Shown here piece by piece: positions 34,337-48,854 of a DNA stretch of 64,000 bases (position 1 is the stretch's first letter; every line of letters begins with the position of its first letter). A program made the translations under genes and the position numbers. Source of the stretch: Stictocephala bisonia (Eukaryota; Arthropoda; Insecta; Hemiptera; Membracidae); NCBI GenBank assembly GCA_035578905.1, contig JAQJVL010001196.1, positions 124,001 to 188,000 of the forward strand, written 5' to 3'. The notes below the pieces were generated by a model. It searched no databases, was not told where the DNA came from, and worked only from the letters and a program-made list of their open reading frames with translations.

Positions 34337-37300
34337 ACAGACCGATACACTAAACGTGACCACAATATGTATCTACACTTAAACAGACTGATACACTAAA
34401 CATGACCACAATATGTATCTACACTTAAACAGACTGATACACTAAACATGACCACAATATGTATATACACTTAAACAGACTGATACACTAAACATGACCA
34501 CAATATGTATCTACACTTAAACAGACCGATACACTAAACGTGACCACAATATGTATCTACACTTAAACAGACCGATACACTAAACATGACCACAATATGT
34601 ATCTACACTTAAACAGACCGATACACTAAACATGACCACAATATGTATCTACACTTAAACAGACCGATACACTAAACATGACCACAATATGTATCTACAC
34701 TTAAACAGACCGATACACTAAACATGACCACAATATGTATCTACACTTAAACAGACCGATACACTAAACATGACCACAATATGTATCTACACTTAAACAG
34801 ACCGATACACTAAACATGACCACAATATGTATCTACACTTAAACAGACCGATACACTAAACATGACCACAATATGTATCTACACTTAAACAGACCGATAC
34901 ACTAAACATGACCACAATATGTATCTACACTTAAACAGACCGATACACTAAACATGACCACAATATGTATCTACACTTAAACAGACCGATACACTAAACA
35001 TGACCACAATATGTATCTACACTTAAACAGACCGATACACTAAACATGACCACAATATGTATCTACACTTAAACAGACCGATACACTAAACATGACCACA
35101 ATATGTATCTACACTTAAACAGACCGATACACTAAACATGACCACAATATGTATCTACACTTAAACAGACCGATACACTAAACATGACCACAATATGTAT
35201 CTACACTTAAACAGACCGATACACTAAACATGACCACAATATGTATCTACACTTAAACAGACCGATACACTAAACATGACCACAATATGTATCTACACTT
35301 AAACAGACCGATACACTAAACATGACCACAATATGTATCTACACTTAAACAGACCGATACACTAAACATGACCACAATATGTATCTACACTTAAACAGAC
35401 CGTTACACTAAACATGACCACAATATGTATCTACACTTAAACAGACTGATACACTAAACATGACCACAATATGTATCTACACTTAAACAGACCGATACAC
35501 TAAACATGACCACAATATGTATCTACACTTAAACAGACCGATACACTAAACATGACCACAATATGTATCTACACTTAAACAGACTGATACACTAAACATG
35601 ACCACAATATGTATCTACACTTAAACAGACTGATACACTAAACATGGACACAATATGTATCTACACTTAAACAGACTGATACACTAAACATGACCACAAT
35701 ATGTATCTACACTTAAACAGACTGATACACTAAACATGACCACAATATGTATCTACACTTAAACAGACTGATACACTAAACATGACCACAATATGTATCT
35801 ACACTTAAACAGACTGATACACTAAACGTGACCACAATATGTATCTACACTTAAACAGACTGATACACTAAACATGACCACAATATGTATCTACACTTAA
35901 ACAGACTGATACACTAAACGTGACCACAATATGTATCTACACTTAAACAGACCGATACACTAAACATGACCACAATATGTATCTACACTTAAACAGACTG
36001 ATACACTAAACGTGACCACAATATGTATCTACACTTAAACAGACCGATACACTAAACGTGACCACAATATGTATCTACACTTAAACAGACTGATACACTA
36101 AACGTGACCACAATATGTATCTACACTTAAACAGACCGATACACTAAACATGACCACAATATGTATCTACACTTAAACAGACTGATACACTAAACGTGAC
36201 CACAATATGTATCTACACTTAAACAGACCGATACACTAAACATGACCACAATATGTATCTACACTTAAACAGACTGATACACTAAACGTGACCACAATAT
36301 GTATCTACACTTAAACAGACCGATACACTAAACGTGACCACAATATGTATCTACACTTAAACAGACTGATACACTAAACGTGACCACAATATGTATCTAC
36401 ACTTAAACAGACTGATACACTAAACATGACCACAATATGTATCTACACTTAAACAGACCGATACACTAAACATGACCACAATATGTATCTACACTTAAAC
36501 AGACCGATACACTAAACATGACCACAATATGTATCTACACTTAAACAGACCGATACACTAAACGTGACCACAATATGTATCTACACTTAAACAGACCGAT
36601 ACACTAAACGTGACCACAATATGTATCTACACTTAAACAGACTGATACACTAAACATGACCACAATATGTATCTACACTTAAACAGACTGATACACTAAA
36701 CATGACCACAATATGTATCTACACTTAAACAGACTGATACACTAAACGTGACCACAATATGTATCTACACTTAAACAGACTGATACACTAAACATGACCA
36801 CAATATGTATCTACACTTAAACAGACTGATACACTAAACATGACCACAATATGTATCTACACTTAAACAGACCGATACACTAAACATGACCACAATATGT
36901 ATCTACACTTAAACAGACTGATACACTAAACATGACCACAATATGTATCTACACTTAAACAGACTGATACACTAAACATGACCACAATATGTATCTACAC
37001 TTAAACAGACCGATACACTAAACATGACCACAATATGTATCTACACTTAAACAGACCGATACACTAAACATGACCACAATATGTATCTACACTTAAACAG
37101 ACTGATACACTAAACGTGACCACAATATGTATCTACACTTAAACAGACCTATACACTAAACATGACCACAATATGTATCTACACTTAAACAGACTGATAC
37201 ACTAAACGTGACCACAATATGTATCTACACTTAAACAGACTGATACACTAAACATGACCACAATATGTATCTACACTTAAACAGACCGATACACTAAACA

Positions 37301-40300
37301 TGACCACAATATGTATCTACACTTAAACAGACCGATACACTAAACATGACCACAATATGTATCTACACTTAAACAGACCGATACACTAAACATGACCACA
37401 ATATGTATCTACACTTAAACAGACTGATACACTAAACATGACCACAATATGTATCTACACTTAAACAGACTGATACACTAAACATGACCACAATATGTAT
37501 CTACACTTAAACAGACCGATACACTAAACATGACCACAATATGTATCTACACTTAAACAGACCGATACACTAAACATGACCACAATATGTATCTACACTT
37601 AAACAGACTGATACACTAAACATGACCACAATATGTATCTACACTTAAACAGACCGATACACTAAACATGACCACAATATGTATCTACACTTAAACAGAC
37701 TGATACACTAAACGTGACCACAATATGTATCTACACTTAAACAGACTGATACACTAAACATGACCACAATATGTATCTACACTTAAACAGACCGATACAC
37801 TAAACATGACCACAATATGTATCTACACTTAAACAGACCGATACACTAAACATGACCACAATATGTATCTACACTTAAACAGACCGATACACTAAACATG
37901 ACCACAATATGTATCTACACTTAAACAGACCGATACACTAAACATGACCACAATATGTATCTACACTTAAACAGACCGATACACTAAACATGACCACAAT
38001 ATGTATCTACACTTAAACAGACCGATACACTAAACATGACCACAATATGTATCTACACTTAAACAGACCTGATACACTAAACATGACCACAATATGTATC
38101 TACACTTAAACAGACTGATACACTAAACATGACCACAATATGTATCTACACTTAAACAGACCTGATACACTAAACATGACCACAATATGTATCTACACTT
38201 AAACAGACTGATACACTAAACATGACCACAATATGTATCTACACTTAAACAGACTGATACACTAAACATGACCACAATATGTATCTACACTTAAACAGAC
38301 TGATACACTAAACATGACCACAATATGTATCTACACTTAAACAGACTGATACACTAAACATGACCACAATATGTATCTACACTTAAACAGACTGATACAC
38401 TAAACATGACCACAATATGTATCTACACTTAAACAGACTGATACACTAAACATGACCACAATATGTATCTACACTTAAACAGACCGATACACTAAACATG
38501 ACCACAATATGTATCTACACTTAAACAGACCGATACACTAAACATGACCACAATATGTATCTACACTTAAACAGACTGATACACTAAACATGACCACAAT
38601 ATGTATCTACACTTAAACAGACCTGATACACTAAACATGACCACAATATGTATCTACACTTAAACAGACTGATACACTAAACATGACCACAATATGTATC
38701 TACACTTAAACAGACTGATACACTAAACATGACCACAATATGTATCTACACTTAAACAGACCTGATACACTAAACATGACCACAATATGTATCTACACTT
38801 AAACAGACCGATACACTAAACATGACCACAATATGTATCTACACTTAAACAGACTGATACACTAAACATGACCACAATATGTATCTACACTTAAACAGAC
38901 TGATACACTAAACATGACCACAATATGTATCTACACTTAAACAGACTGATACACTAAACATGACCACAATATGTATCTACACTTAAACAGACCGATACAC
39001 TAAACATGACCACAATATGTATCTACACTTAAACAGACTGATACACTAAACATGACCACAATATGTATCTACACTTAAACAGACTGATACACTAAACATG
39101 ACCACAATATGTATCTACACTTAAACAGACTGATACACTAAACATGACCACAATATGTATCTACACTTAAACAGACTGATACACTAAACATGACCACAAT
39201 ATGTATCTACACTTAAACAGACTGATACACTAAACATGACCACAATATGTATCTACACTTAAACAGACTGATACACTAAACATGACCACAATATGTATCT
39301 ACACTTAAACAGACTGATACACTAAACATGACCACAATATGTATCTACACTTAAACAGACTGATACACTAAACATGACCACAATATGTATCTACACTTAA
39401 ACAGACTGATACACTAAACATGACCACAATATGTATCTACACTTAAACAGACTGATACACTAAACATGACCACAATATGTATCTACACTTAAACAGACTG
39501 ATACACTAAACATGACCACAATATGTATCTACACTTAAACAGACTGATACACTAAACATGACCACAATATGTATCTACACTTAAACAGACTGATACACTA
39601 AACATGACCACAATATGTATCTACACTTAAACAGACTGATACACTAAACATGACCACAATATGTATCTACACTTAAACAGACTGATACACTAAACATGAC
39701 CACAATATGTATCTACACTTAAACAGACTGATACACTAAACATGACCACAATATGTATCTACACTTAAACAGACTGATACACTAAACATGACCACAATAT
39801 GTATCTACACTTAAACAGACTGATACACTAAACATGACCACAATATGTATCTACACTTAAACAGACTGATACACTAAACATGACCACAATATGTATCTAC
39901 ACTTAAACAGACTGATACACTAAACATGACCACAATATGTATCTACACTTAAACAGACTGATACACTAAACATGACCACAATATGTATCTACACTTAAAC
40001 AGACTGATACACTAAACATGACCACAATATGTATCTACACTTAAACAGACTGATACACTAAACATGACCACAATATGTATCTACACTTAAACAGACTGAT
40101 ACACTAAACATGACCACAATATGTATCTACACTTAAACAGACTGATACACTAAACATGACCACAATATGTATCTACACTTAAACAGACTGATACACTAAA
40201 CATGACCACAATATGTATCTACACTTAAACAGACTGATACACTAAACATGACCACAATATGTATCTACACTTAAACAGACTGATACACTAAACATGACCA

Positions 40301-41898
40301 CAATATGTATCTACACTTAAACAGACTGATACACTAAACATGACCACAATATGTATCTACACTTAAACAGACTGATACACTAAACATGACCACAATATGT
40401 ATCTACACTTAAACAGACTGATACACTAAACATGACCACAATATGTATCTACACTTAAACAGACTGATACACTAAACATGACCACAATATGTATCTACAC
40501 TTAAACAGACTGATACACTAAACATGACCACAATATGTATCTACACTTAAACAGACTGATACACTAAACATGACCACAATATGTATCTACACTTAAACAG
40601 ACTGATACACTAAACATGACCACAATATGTATCTACACTTAAACAGACTGATACACTAAACATGACCACAATATGTATCTACACTTAAACAGACTGATAC
40701 ACTAAACATGACCACAATATGTATCTACACTTAAACAGACTGATACACTAAACATGACCACAATATGTATCTACACTTAAACAGACTGATACACTAAACA
40801 TGACCACAATATGTATCTACACTTAAACAGACTGATACACTAAACATGACCACAATATGTATCTACACTTAAACAGACTGATACACTAAACATGACCACA
40901 ATATGTATCTACACTTAAACAGACTGATACACTAAACATGACCACAATATGTATCTACACTTAAACAGACTGATACACTAAACATGACCACAATATGTAT
41001 CTACACTAAACATGACCACAATATGTATCTACACTTAAACAGACTGATACACTAAACATGACCACAATATGTATCTACACTTAAACAGACTGATACACTA
41101 AACATGACCACAATATGTATCTACACTAAACATGACCACAATATGTATCTACACTTAAACAGACCGATACACTAAACATGACCACAATATGTATCTACAC
41201 TAAACATGACCACAATATGTATCTACACTAAACATGACCACAATATGTATCTACACTTAAACAGACTGATACACTAAACATGACCACAATATGTATCTAC
41301 ACTAAACATGACCACAATATGTATCTACACTTAAACAGACCGATACACTAAACATGACCACAATATGTATCTACACTTAAACAGACTGATACACTAAACA
41401 TGACCACAATATGTATCTACACTTAAACAGACTGATACACTAAACATGACCACAATATGTATCTACACTTAAACAGACTGATACACTAAACATGACCACA
41501 ATATGTATCTACACTTAAACAGACCGATACACTAAACATGACCACAATATGTATCTACACTTAAACAGACCGATACACTAAACATGACCACAATATGTAT
41601 CTACACTTAAACAGACTGATACACTAAACATGACCACAATATGTATCTACACTTAAACAGACCGATACACTAAACATGACCACAATATGTATCTACACTT
41701 AAACAGACTGATACACTAAACATGACCACAATATGTATCTACACTTAAACAGACCGATACACTAAACATGACCACAATATGTATCTACACTAAACATGAC
41801 CACAATATGTATCTACACTTAAACAGACCGATACACTAAACATGACCACAATATGTATCTACACTAAACATGACCACAATATGTATCTACACTTAAAC
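34337..41898. repeat. 46-bp satellite array, about 165 units (7.56 kb)
   Basis: The unit runs ACAGACYGATACACTAAACR then TGACCACAATATGTATCTAC then ACTTAA (46 bases). Two positions carry nearly all variation, C/T after ACAGAC and A/G after TAAAC. C/A units dominate about 34505-35400. G variants are confined to 34.35-34.55 and about 35.8-37.7 kb. T/A units are almost uniform from about 38.8 to 41.0 kb. At least four 47-base units (ACCTGATAC) lie at 38.06-38.76 kb. From about 41.0 kb seven units are shortened to 28 bases by loss of 18 bases between ACAC direct repeats. Every frame contains stops, so it encodes nothing. Confidence 0.98.
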
Positions 41899-42477
41899 AA
41901 ATTTGTTTAACTATTCAATTTGTCTTTAACCTATACTTTTTCATTGATATTATTGTATATTGTAACACAATTAAGTAACAAAAATAGTTTTATATTTGTA
42001 TTCAATCCTGTCTATTACTACCAACTAATGACAGGTCGTTTTGTGGAACAGGAGGTTGCTGTGTAACGGAGTCTGCTTGGTTGTTGTCGATAACAGATCA
42101 ACAACCATTCATCAATTATTACCGGCGTGGTCTGGACTGATACTGCACGTTGAATATTGAGCGAGAAATCATTATACATATTTACCTTTACCTACGGAAT
42201 ACCTTTTGTGAACACGTTAAACATTTCTGACGTTATTGTTTTGTTCAGTTATAAAAAACAATTTATCGACTTGAGATTATCATCTTGATCTTATGAAATT
42301 GTAGATAACATGCTTAATGTCACTAAAAATATTCAAGCTTTCATTGATGCGAAAAAGTATGTTTTATTGTTTTCCATGAAAATATGAGGAAAAACAATAT
42401 TTTCGAATGTTTAGATTTTGAACATTAGGTATAACAGTTTTAAACATGGGTATTTTATTTCTGAAGTAAGATGAATA
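41899..42477. other. No supported feature
   Basis: Unique-looking AT-rich sequence with a balanced-composition patch at about 42030-42160. No open frame or repeat structure identified. Confidence 0.4.
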
Positions 42478-43386
42478 CAGTAAAACCTCCAATATCCAGA
42501 TTAATGTGGTGCCAGGCAATCCGGATAGTGAATAATTCGGATATCAGAAGCTAATGTTTATTATATTATCTCACACTACATAATCACTAGAGTAAACAGT
42601 GAGTAGTGGTGATAAACAAACCTGACCTTTGTTTACGTTGCCGTTTCGAAAGGGAATGCGATAACAAGTGCACAGAATATAAAATACAGAAAAATGACTT
42701 CAATTTCTGTGATTTTATTAATCACAGAAATTGAAGTCCTGTATTTTATAAAATTTTATGATTTACTGATGGGCTTCTTTTGTTTATTTAGTATTGATTT
42801 AGTCAAAATAAATATACTATTTGTTTTGTTGCAATCTTTTTATTAGAACCGTTTCTGAAACTTTTCCTGCATTGTCATCACTTTCTATTTACGTTTTACA
42901 GCCATATTATTTAAGTTTTGTAATGTAGTTTGGAGGTGTTAAAATGTGGTCGAACAGTAGCAGTGTAAAACGCACAGTTCAATAAACAATAATAAAAACA
43001 TTAACATAACCTAACAAAACAATAAATTTCAAATTGAAACTGGTTAAAATTTCTTTATATAGCTAGTTGGTAACAAAAATTAAAACACAATAAATAATAA
43101 TAAATTATTTACTTACACCACCGTGGGCTGGGCTGACTGAACCTAGTGGCCCCGCGTAGGTTATTTATGGAGCGTATAAGGACAGACAGACAGACGAACT
43201 TCTGGGGAAAATTGCTGCACGGCGGAAGGAAGAGATTTTGTAGAATCAGGCGCTATTAATCTGGTAAAGAATATCGTTTTGTGCAGTCTGACCTAAGTTA
43301 TTTTTCATCACCTATTTTTTTTTATTAGCCCAGTCCGGATATTGGAAGATTCGGTTATCAGAGGTCCGGATGTGAGAGAATTTCTG
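42478..43386. mobile_element. pogo/Tigger-like non-autonomous DNA transposon
   Basis: The left end is CAGTAAAACCTCCAATATCC and the right end, read inward on the minus strand, is CAGAAATTCTCTCACATCCG. Both are flanked by TA (42476-42477 and 43387-43388), the target duplication of Tc1/mariner and pogo elements. Both ends also carry subterminal CCGGATA/GGATATC blocks in inverted orientation. The element is 909 bases and encodes no transposase, so it would depend on a transposase in trans. An internal perfect hairpin lies at 42696-42738. Confidence 0.75.
42696..42738. repeat. Perfect 19-bp internal hairpin of the pogo-like element
   Basis: GACTTCAATTTCTGTGATT (42696-42714) pairs exactly with 42720-42738 around a 5-base loop. 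Weaker pairing (AAAATACAG with CTGTATTTT) extends the stem outward past a small bulge. Confidence 0.85.
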
Positions 43387-43584
43387 TAATATGTTGTTAG
43401 TTCAATTAATTAGCAGACAAATAATATTAACTCTTGATTAATAGTCTACCTTTTTTTGGAAATAAATATATATATTAATAACTGATGTCTATAATATAAA
43501 GTGTATTAATAGAATAATGTAATAACCTTCTCCAAAACGAAAAATGGTTTAAAGCAAAATAATTAACTGGTTAACCAGTTAAAA

Positions 43585-43989
43585 CAGTGGCTCCCGAATC
43601 GTGTGCCGGGCGCCATGGTGCGCCGTGGAAAATATCCAAGGACGCCGCGATGTGTTTTCAGATAAGATAGGAAGCTGTGTATAGACATGAGTATTTATTA
43701 TATGTTGGAACTAAATAATTGTTATTTTTCTACCCTACGCAACATAAATATCTGCGTGTAGGGTATTACATTGATCAAGTAATCCTTTTTTGCATATTAG
43801 AATTCTAAAATGTTAACTACAATACACCAATAACATTTGTTACACTTTACAATGTGGCGCATCACAACAATAATCATGAACGTTACTATTCTTCCCCCTC
43901 CCCCCCCCCGGCGGTTAAATGGATAGAACACCGTAAAGAACAGTCGTAAATACTAAGGAACCCATGGTTCGAAATTTTTGGAACCACTA
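43585..43989. mobile_element. hAT-like non-autonomous element (405 bp)
   Basis: The left end CAGTGGCTCCCGAATCGTG and the right end (minus strand TAGTGGTTCCAAAAATTTCG) form imperfect hAT-type terminal repeats. Flanking octamers AGTTAAAA and GGCTAAAA agree at 6 of 8 positions, as expected for an aged 8-bp hAT target duplication. The interior includes GC-rich sequence (GGCGCCATGGTGCGCCG palindrome) and a C-rich run near 43893-43909. No transposase is present. Confidence 0.7.
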
Positions 43990-44232
43990 GGCTAAAACAA
44001 TGTACTACAAAAACTGGGGGCTTTTATTTTTTGTCAGAGCAAGTTAAAAAAAAAACAATTAAATTAAATAAGTAGCATAACCATAGAAGATAAAGAAGAA
44101 GATTAGTAACTTTGTAATGGCAAGTTTTCAAGGACGACTACCTTTTTGGAGAAGTAACTATTATATTGAATTAATACATATGAGAAGAAAGTGAATTTAC
44201 TTTATTGGACCACCCATTGTGTCTGTACTCAC

Positions 44233-45395
44233 CCACCCACACATCCAGGTACACTAGTAGTAACCCACCCGACCATCAATACACGTACACTGGTAGTGAG
44301 TCACCCGACCTTCCATACACGTACTCTAGCAGCGGTACACCCGGCCACCCGTACAGATACTCTAGTAGCGACCCACCTGGCCACCCGTACAGATACACTA
44401 GTATAGACCCAAGCGACCACCCGTACAGCTACACTAGTATAGACACATCCGACCACCCGTATCGATACACTAATAGTGACTCATCCGACCACCCACACAG
44501 GTACACTAGTATAGACACATCCGACCACCCGTAGAGATACACTAGTATAGACCCATCCGACCACTCGTAGAGATACACTAGTATAGACCCATCCGACCAC
44601 CCGTACAAGTACACTAGTAGGGACCCATCCGACCACCCGTACAAGTACACTAGTAGTGACCCATCCGACCACCCATACAGGTACACTAGTAGTGACCCAT
44701 CCGACCACCCATACAGGTACACTAGTATAGACACATCCGACCACCCATACAAGTACACTAGTAGTGACTCAACCGACCACCCGTACAAGTACACTTGTAG
44801 TGACCCATCCGACCACCCGTACAAGTACACTAGTAGTGACCCATCCGACCACCCGTACAGGTACACTAGTAGTGACCCAACCGACCACCCGTACAGGTAC
44901 ACTAGTAGTGACCCAACCGACCACCCGTACAAGTATACTAGTAGTGACCCATCCGACCACCCGTACAGGTACACTAGTAGTGACCCATCCGACCACCCGT
45001 ACAAGTACACTAGTAGTGACCCATCCGACCACCCGTACAGGTACACTAGTAGTGACCCATCCGACCACCCGTACAGGTACACTAGTAGTGACCCAACCGA
45101 CCACCCGTACAAGTATACTAGTAGTGACCCAACCGACCACCCGTACAGGTACACTAGTAGTGACCCATCCGACCACCCGTACAAGTACACTAGTAGTGAC
45201 CCATCCGACCACCCGTACAGGTACACTAGTAGTGACCCATCCGACCACCCGTACAAGTATACTAGTAGTGACCCAACCGACCACCCGTACAAGTATACTA
45301 GTAGTGACCCAACCGACCACCCGTACAAGTATACTAGTAGTGACCCATCCGACAACCCGTACAGGTACAATAGTAGTTACCCAAACACCCATACA
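44233..45395. repeat. 36-bp minisatellite, about 32 copies
   Basis: The unit is GTACACTAGTAGTGACCCAT plus CCGACCACCCGTACAA. Variation includes TAGTATAGAC for TAGTAGTGAC in the left third and CCAACC for CCATCC in the right part. The unit is GC-richer than its surroundings and contains a palindromic core (CACTAGTAGTG). Twelve codons per unit produces open frames of 200-313 codons in several frames on both strands, which are artefacts. Confidence 0.96.
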
Positions 45396-45448
45396 TGTAC
45401 AGAACTATTAACTTACCTTCTCACAATACACCCACAGTGGTAATTACC

Positions 45449-45534
45449 GAACCACCCACTCACCCATACATGTACCTGTATGGGTAGCCGGGTGGATCAC
45501 TACCAATGTACATGTATGGGTGAGTGGGTGGTTC
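45449..45534. repeat. Perfect 27-bp inverted repeat beside the 36-bp array
   Basis: The left arm 45449-45475 (GAACCACCCACTCACCCATA...) and right arm 45508-45534 are exact reverse complements around a 32-base loop. The arm sequence resembles units of the neighbouring array (ACCACCC, CATACA.GTAC), so this may be an array unit that was copied in inverted orientation. Confidence 0.85.
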
Positions 45535-46599
45535 ACTGCATATATATTCCGTATTGATTCTCCCACCCACCCACACATTATGCAGTTATTATTGATATTC
45601 ACACTCACCATACATTAAGGTGATTTTGACCCACCACTCCACCCTTAAAAAAGGTATAGTAGTATTGTCAAAACGTCAAACAAACTTAGTAGAAGGTGAG
45701 GGCTAGGGAGTGACCTAGTGGACTATTATTAAAGAATACATTTTAATGGTATAATATTAATTTTCATTAATAGATAATTGAAGTTGAATTGCTATTGCGT
45801 AATTGTGGGCCTAGACCACAGTAGCCAGACCTTTACACACAAGGAATGCGACCACTTCTTTGGTCGGAGAATGGGTGACTTCTACTTCACGTAACTAAGG
45901 AGATTTTTCCGTGTTGTGGATTGAAAGTGGGGATTACAATGGGTTGATTTGATTCTGACTAAAAGATGTTAATGAACAACTATCCAACAAAAACCTCACA
46001 TATTAATATACAATTTTACTAAGAATTATATTAAATGTATGTATTTTTTATAAAACTGTATATATTGTTTTAAACTGTTTAGTAAAAAATTAACAAATAC
46101 AATTTGAAACACATTATATAATAGAGATAGGTATTAAGAATAATCATAATCAAAATATCAAGCAGTGGGGCAGAGTCCCGAAAAAAACGTATAAATCCAT
46201 TGATTTTCTAAATGTACTTTATCTCCAACTTTTAAAGTTCAAAACAATTAAAGATAATTAATGTACAAAACTAATAAATACCCACTTACAAAAAAGACAG
46301 GTACTGGTAAACACAACAATTATATGAGTATACATTTTTCTTAATAAATACATTATCATAAAGAAAACAAAAATACTTGTTTTTTACCTAGATATCGAAA
46401 CTCCTATTCGCGAGTGAGTGTCAGTGATATTTACAACTCAACAATAAATACAGTAAGTAAATTGGACATTTCATAGAAACTAAGATTAATGATGGTGTGG
46501 AAGTTAAGACCACTAAATTATCTCTTGAAAATAGACTAAGAAGTGTTAGTTATGTTAATAGATGATATTTGCTACAAAGAATAATAATTATAAAAGTTA
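45535..46599. other. No supported gene
   Basis: AT-rich sequence. A balanced patch at about 45810-45910 (GACCACTTCTTTGGTCGGAG) could be a SINE remnant, but no polymerase III boxes or second copy were found. Confidence 0.35.
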
Positions 46600-48030
46600 C
46601 TATTAACAGTATCCAAACTTTAATGACCTGTCATCACTTGAAAACCTTCTTCATCATCGTTAACTAATTTGTATGTAAAACCACCAGCGTAGTTTTTAGC
46701 ATATAAACATCTGAGAGGATTAAAAAAAAAACTGAAATGACTTTTTAGATTTCAGGGAAACCTTATTTATAAGTAGTAACTCGTTCTTCCAAATATAATT
46801 TAAATACAATTAAGAAAATTAGAAAACACGCGTGTAGATATTTTAAGTGATGTATGAAACATTTATCGTACTGAAGTTCTCATTTCGATAATTACAACTG
46901 TACAATATTTAAATAATATTGGCCTAGCAGCTGATATATTATTTAAAACAGAATAAACGAATACATCAGCAATAGCAAACTTTTCTCAGTTCAAATAATT
47001 TGAAAAGTTTATTTTTATAAAATTATTCTATTGCAATACAGCATTCCTTTTTATACCTAGCTAGTTATTTGAGATGAAAACTAATACCTAGATACTAAAA
47101 GTAAAAGCAAATACGGTATCTATTAAATACCAGCTGTTCAGTTCCCAATAATAATGACGCGAAAAACCGGCAAGATTAGAGAAACCGGTCTGAATTATCG
47201 AGTCCACTACTGTATGGATAACAATAGAAAGGGAAAATACATAAAAATAATATAGTAACTTTAGAGAAAATTTAAATCCCGTTTTCAATATATTACCCAC
47301 GCCTTCTCGCGTATGTACAAAGAAAAAAATATCATAGACATTTATTTTGATTTTACTGTGAAATGCGAACGTTACCGATATAAAAACAGACAAAACAAAC
47401 AATAAGACGTACGGCAGGATTACTATTACTAACGAAATTTGAACATGTTCATTTGAATAAATTTACAATGAAGAAAAAGTACTTCATAAACTCTTGCTGT
47501 ACCGTGCACTATGAACAAAGCAAGCATTATTGTTGATACGAGTCAGACGGAAAGAAATTATTTACACAATTTTTTCATACTCTTTGTGACGAAGTAACGT
47601 AATGTTCTCTAACTTCAATACGTATGTAGAAAGTGTCCAGGTCTTGCACAGACAAATTTTATTTGATTTGTACACCCTTTATTAGTCTATTTTTTACCAG
47701 TTGGTATCATTAAAATATTAAATAAGTCTTTATAAGAGTCACAAAGATTATGTAACTCATTTCATCAAAGAAACTATACTGTGTTTACTATTATTACTAT
47801 TGAAAAACGTTGATTACTACAATTTAGATTTAATTTAGTAACTGATAAGTCAATCAACATAATGACCTGGGATTAAACCATTCGTTGATTGCTCAGTTGT
47901 GCCGTGCTTAATGATACATACATGTATGATGTTATATATTAATGACCTACAACATAGCTTAATTACCTTAATTATAGCCACCATCAACGTCCTTTTCTGT
48001 GTTTATTTAAATTACTGAACATTTTAAAAA
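46600..48030 (+). repeat. Segmental copy A2 (direct partner at 61720-62770)
   Basis: The left block 46610-46680 matches 61727-61795 (shared CAAACTTTAATGACCTGTCA, then TCACTTGA). The right block 47810-48030 matches 62512-62760 (shared GTTGATTACTACAATTTAG, TTAATGATACATACATGTAT, CCTACAACA.AGCTT). Orientation and order are conserved. The middle is too diverged to align by eye. The 104-codon minus-strand frame at 47088-47402 is not preserved as far as I can see in the partner and has no domain. Confidence 0.7.
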
Positions 48031-48854
48031 GAAAATATAGGTTTGGCAAAAATACTTCACTCTACATAACCAGAAAGTTCTTTAATAAACGACAAAACAG
48101 AAATATATGTATACTACCACTTAATTGCGTGATATTTAATTATTAAATCTATGTAACGGTGTGTGGTAAAATAAACCCATATTACACAGTTTTCGTAAAT
48201 TTTAATTTCCTCTGAATTATTACCAAGAGTTTTAAAATTAACAATGAAAATAACTAAAATGAACAACAACAACAAAAATTAAGAAGTAATAACCAAAACC
48301 CTTTCTGATACCCCAAAAAATCCTCATAGTGCTACAATTACTTGTAAAAAATCTGATTCGAGGTATTAAGCTATTAAATGAATGGATACATTTTTTAGAT
48401 TACAACCACAGTTGTGAATACCTATAATGAACTTGGAATTAGTATTCATGACAATACAACATGACAAAACCTAGTACTTTTTTAAATTCTATTTTATCAA
48501 TATAATGATTACTGTGATCTAGTATCTTCAGTTTCAACTTCGTCCGCAGCAAATAGCAAACCTAAAATCGTCAACACTGTAGTTACATTGAAATTAAGGG
48601 AAATTATCACTTTTTTTACAGGATGACAAAGTTGATTAACTTGTATATTGAAATTATATGATGTTCATTGTTTATTAAATACTTATGTGTTTAATAAAAC
48701 GTAATGTTACACAACATTAATTCTGCTTCAGGGGTTTTAATAATGTATTCAGAAAATTGAATTTCAAATGTTTAATACTTTTTAATATCATACATTTTAC
48801 TGTTGACTTGTTTACGCATAAGTCTCCACAATAATGTTCCTTAAGATCATTAAT
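48031..48854. other. No supported feature
   Basis: AT-rich non-coding sequence between two duplicated segments. It may still contain weak similarity to DNA after 62.77 kb, but not clearly enough to claim. Confidence 0.35.

Noticed and set aside
34337..41898. CRISPR-like look of many identical short units
   Set aside because: Repeats are head-to-tail with no unique spacers between them. It is a tandem satellite in nuclear-type DNA.
44191..45411. Open frames of 200-313 codons on both strands
   Set aside because: Product of the 36-bp array (12 codons per unit). The residue strings repeat exactly with the DNA unit and there is no flanking protein sequence.
47088..47402. 104-codon minus-strand frame with hydrophobic stretches, as a membrane protein
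   Set aside because: AT-rich DNA readily gives Phe/Ile/Leu-rich frames. There is no homology that I recognise and no visible preservation in the duplicate at 61.7-62.8 kb.
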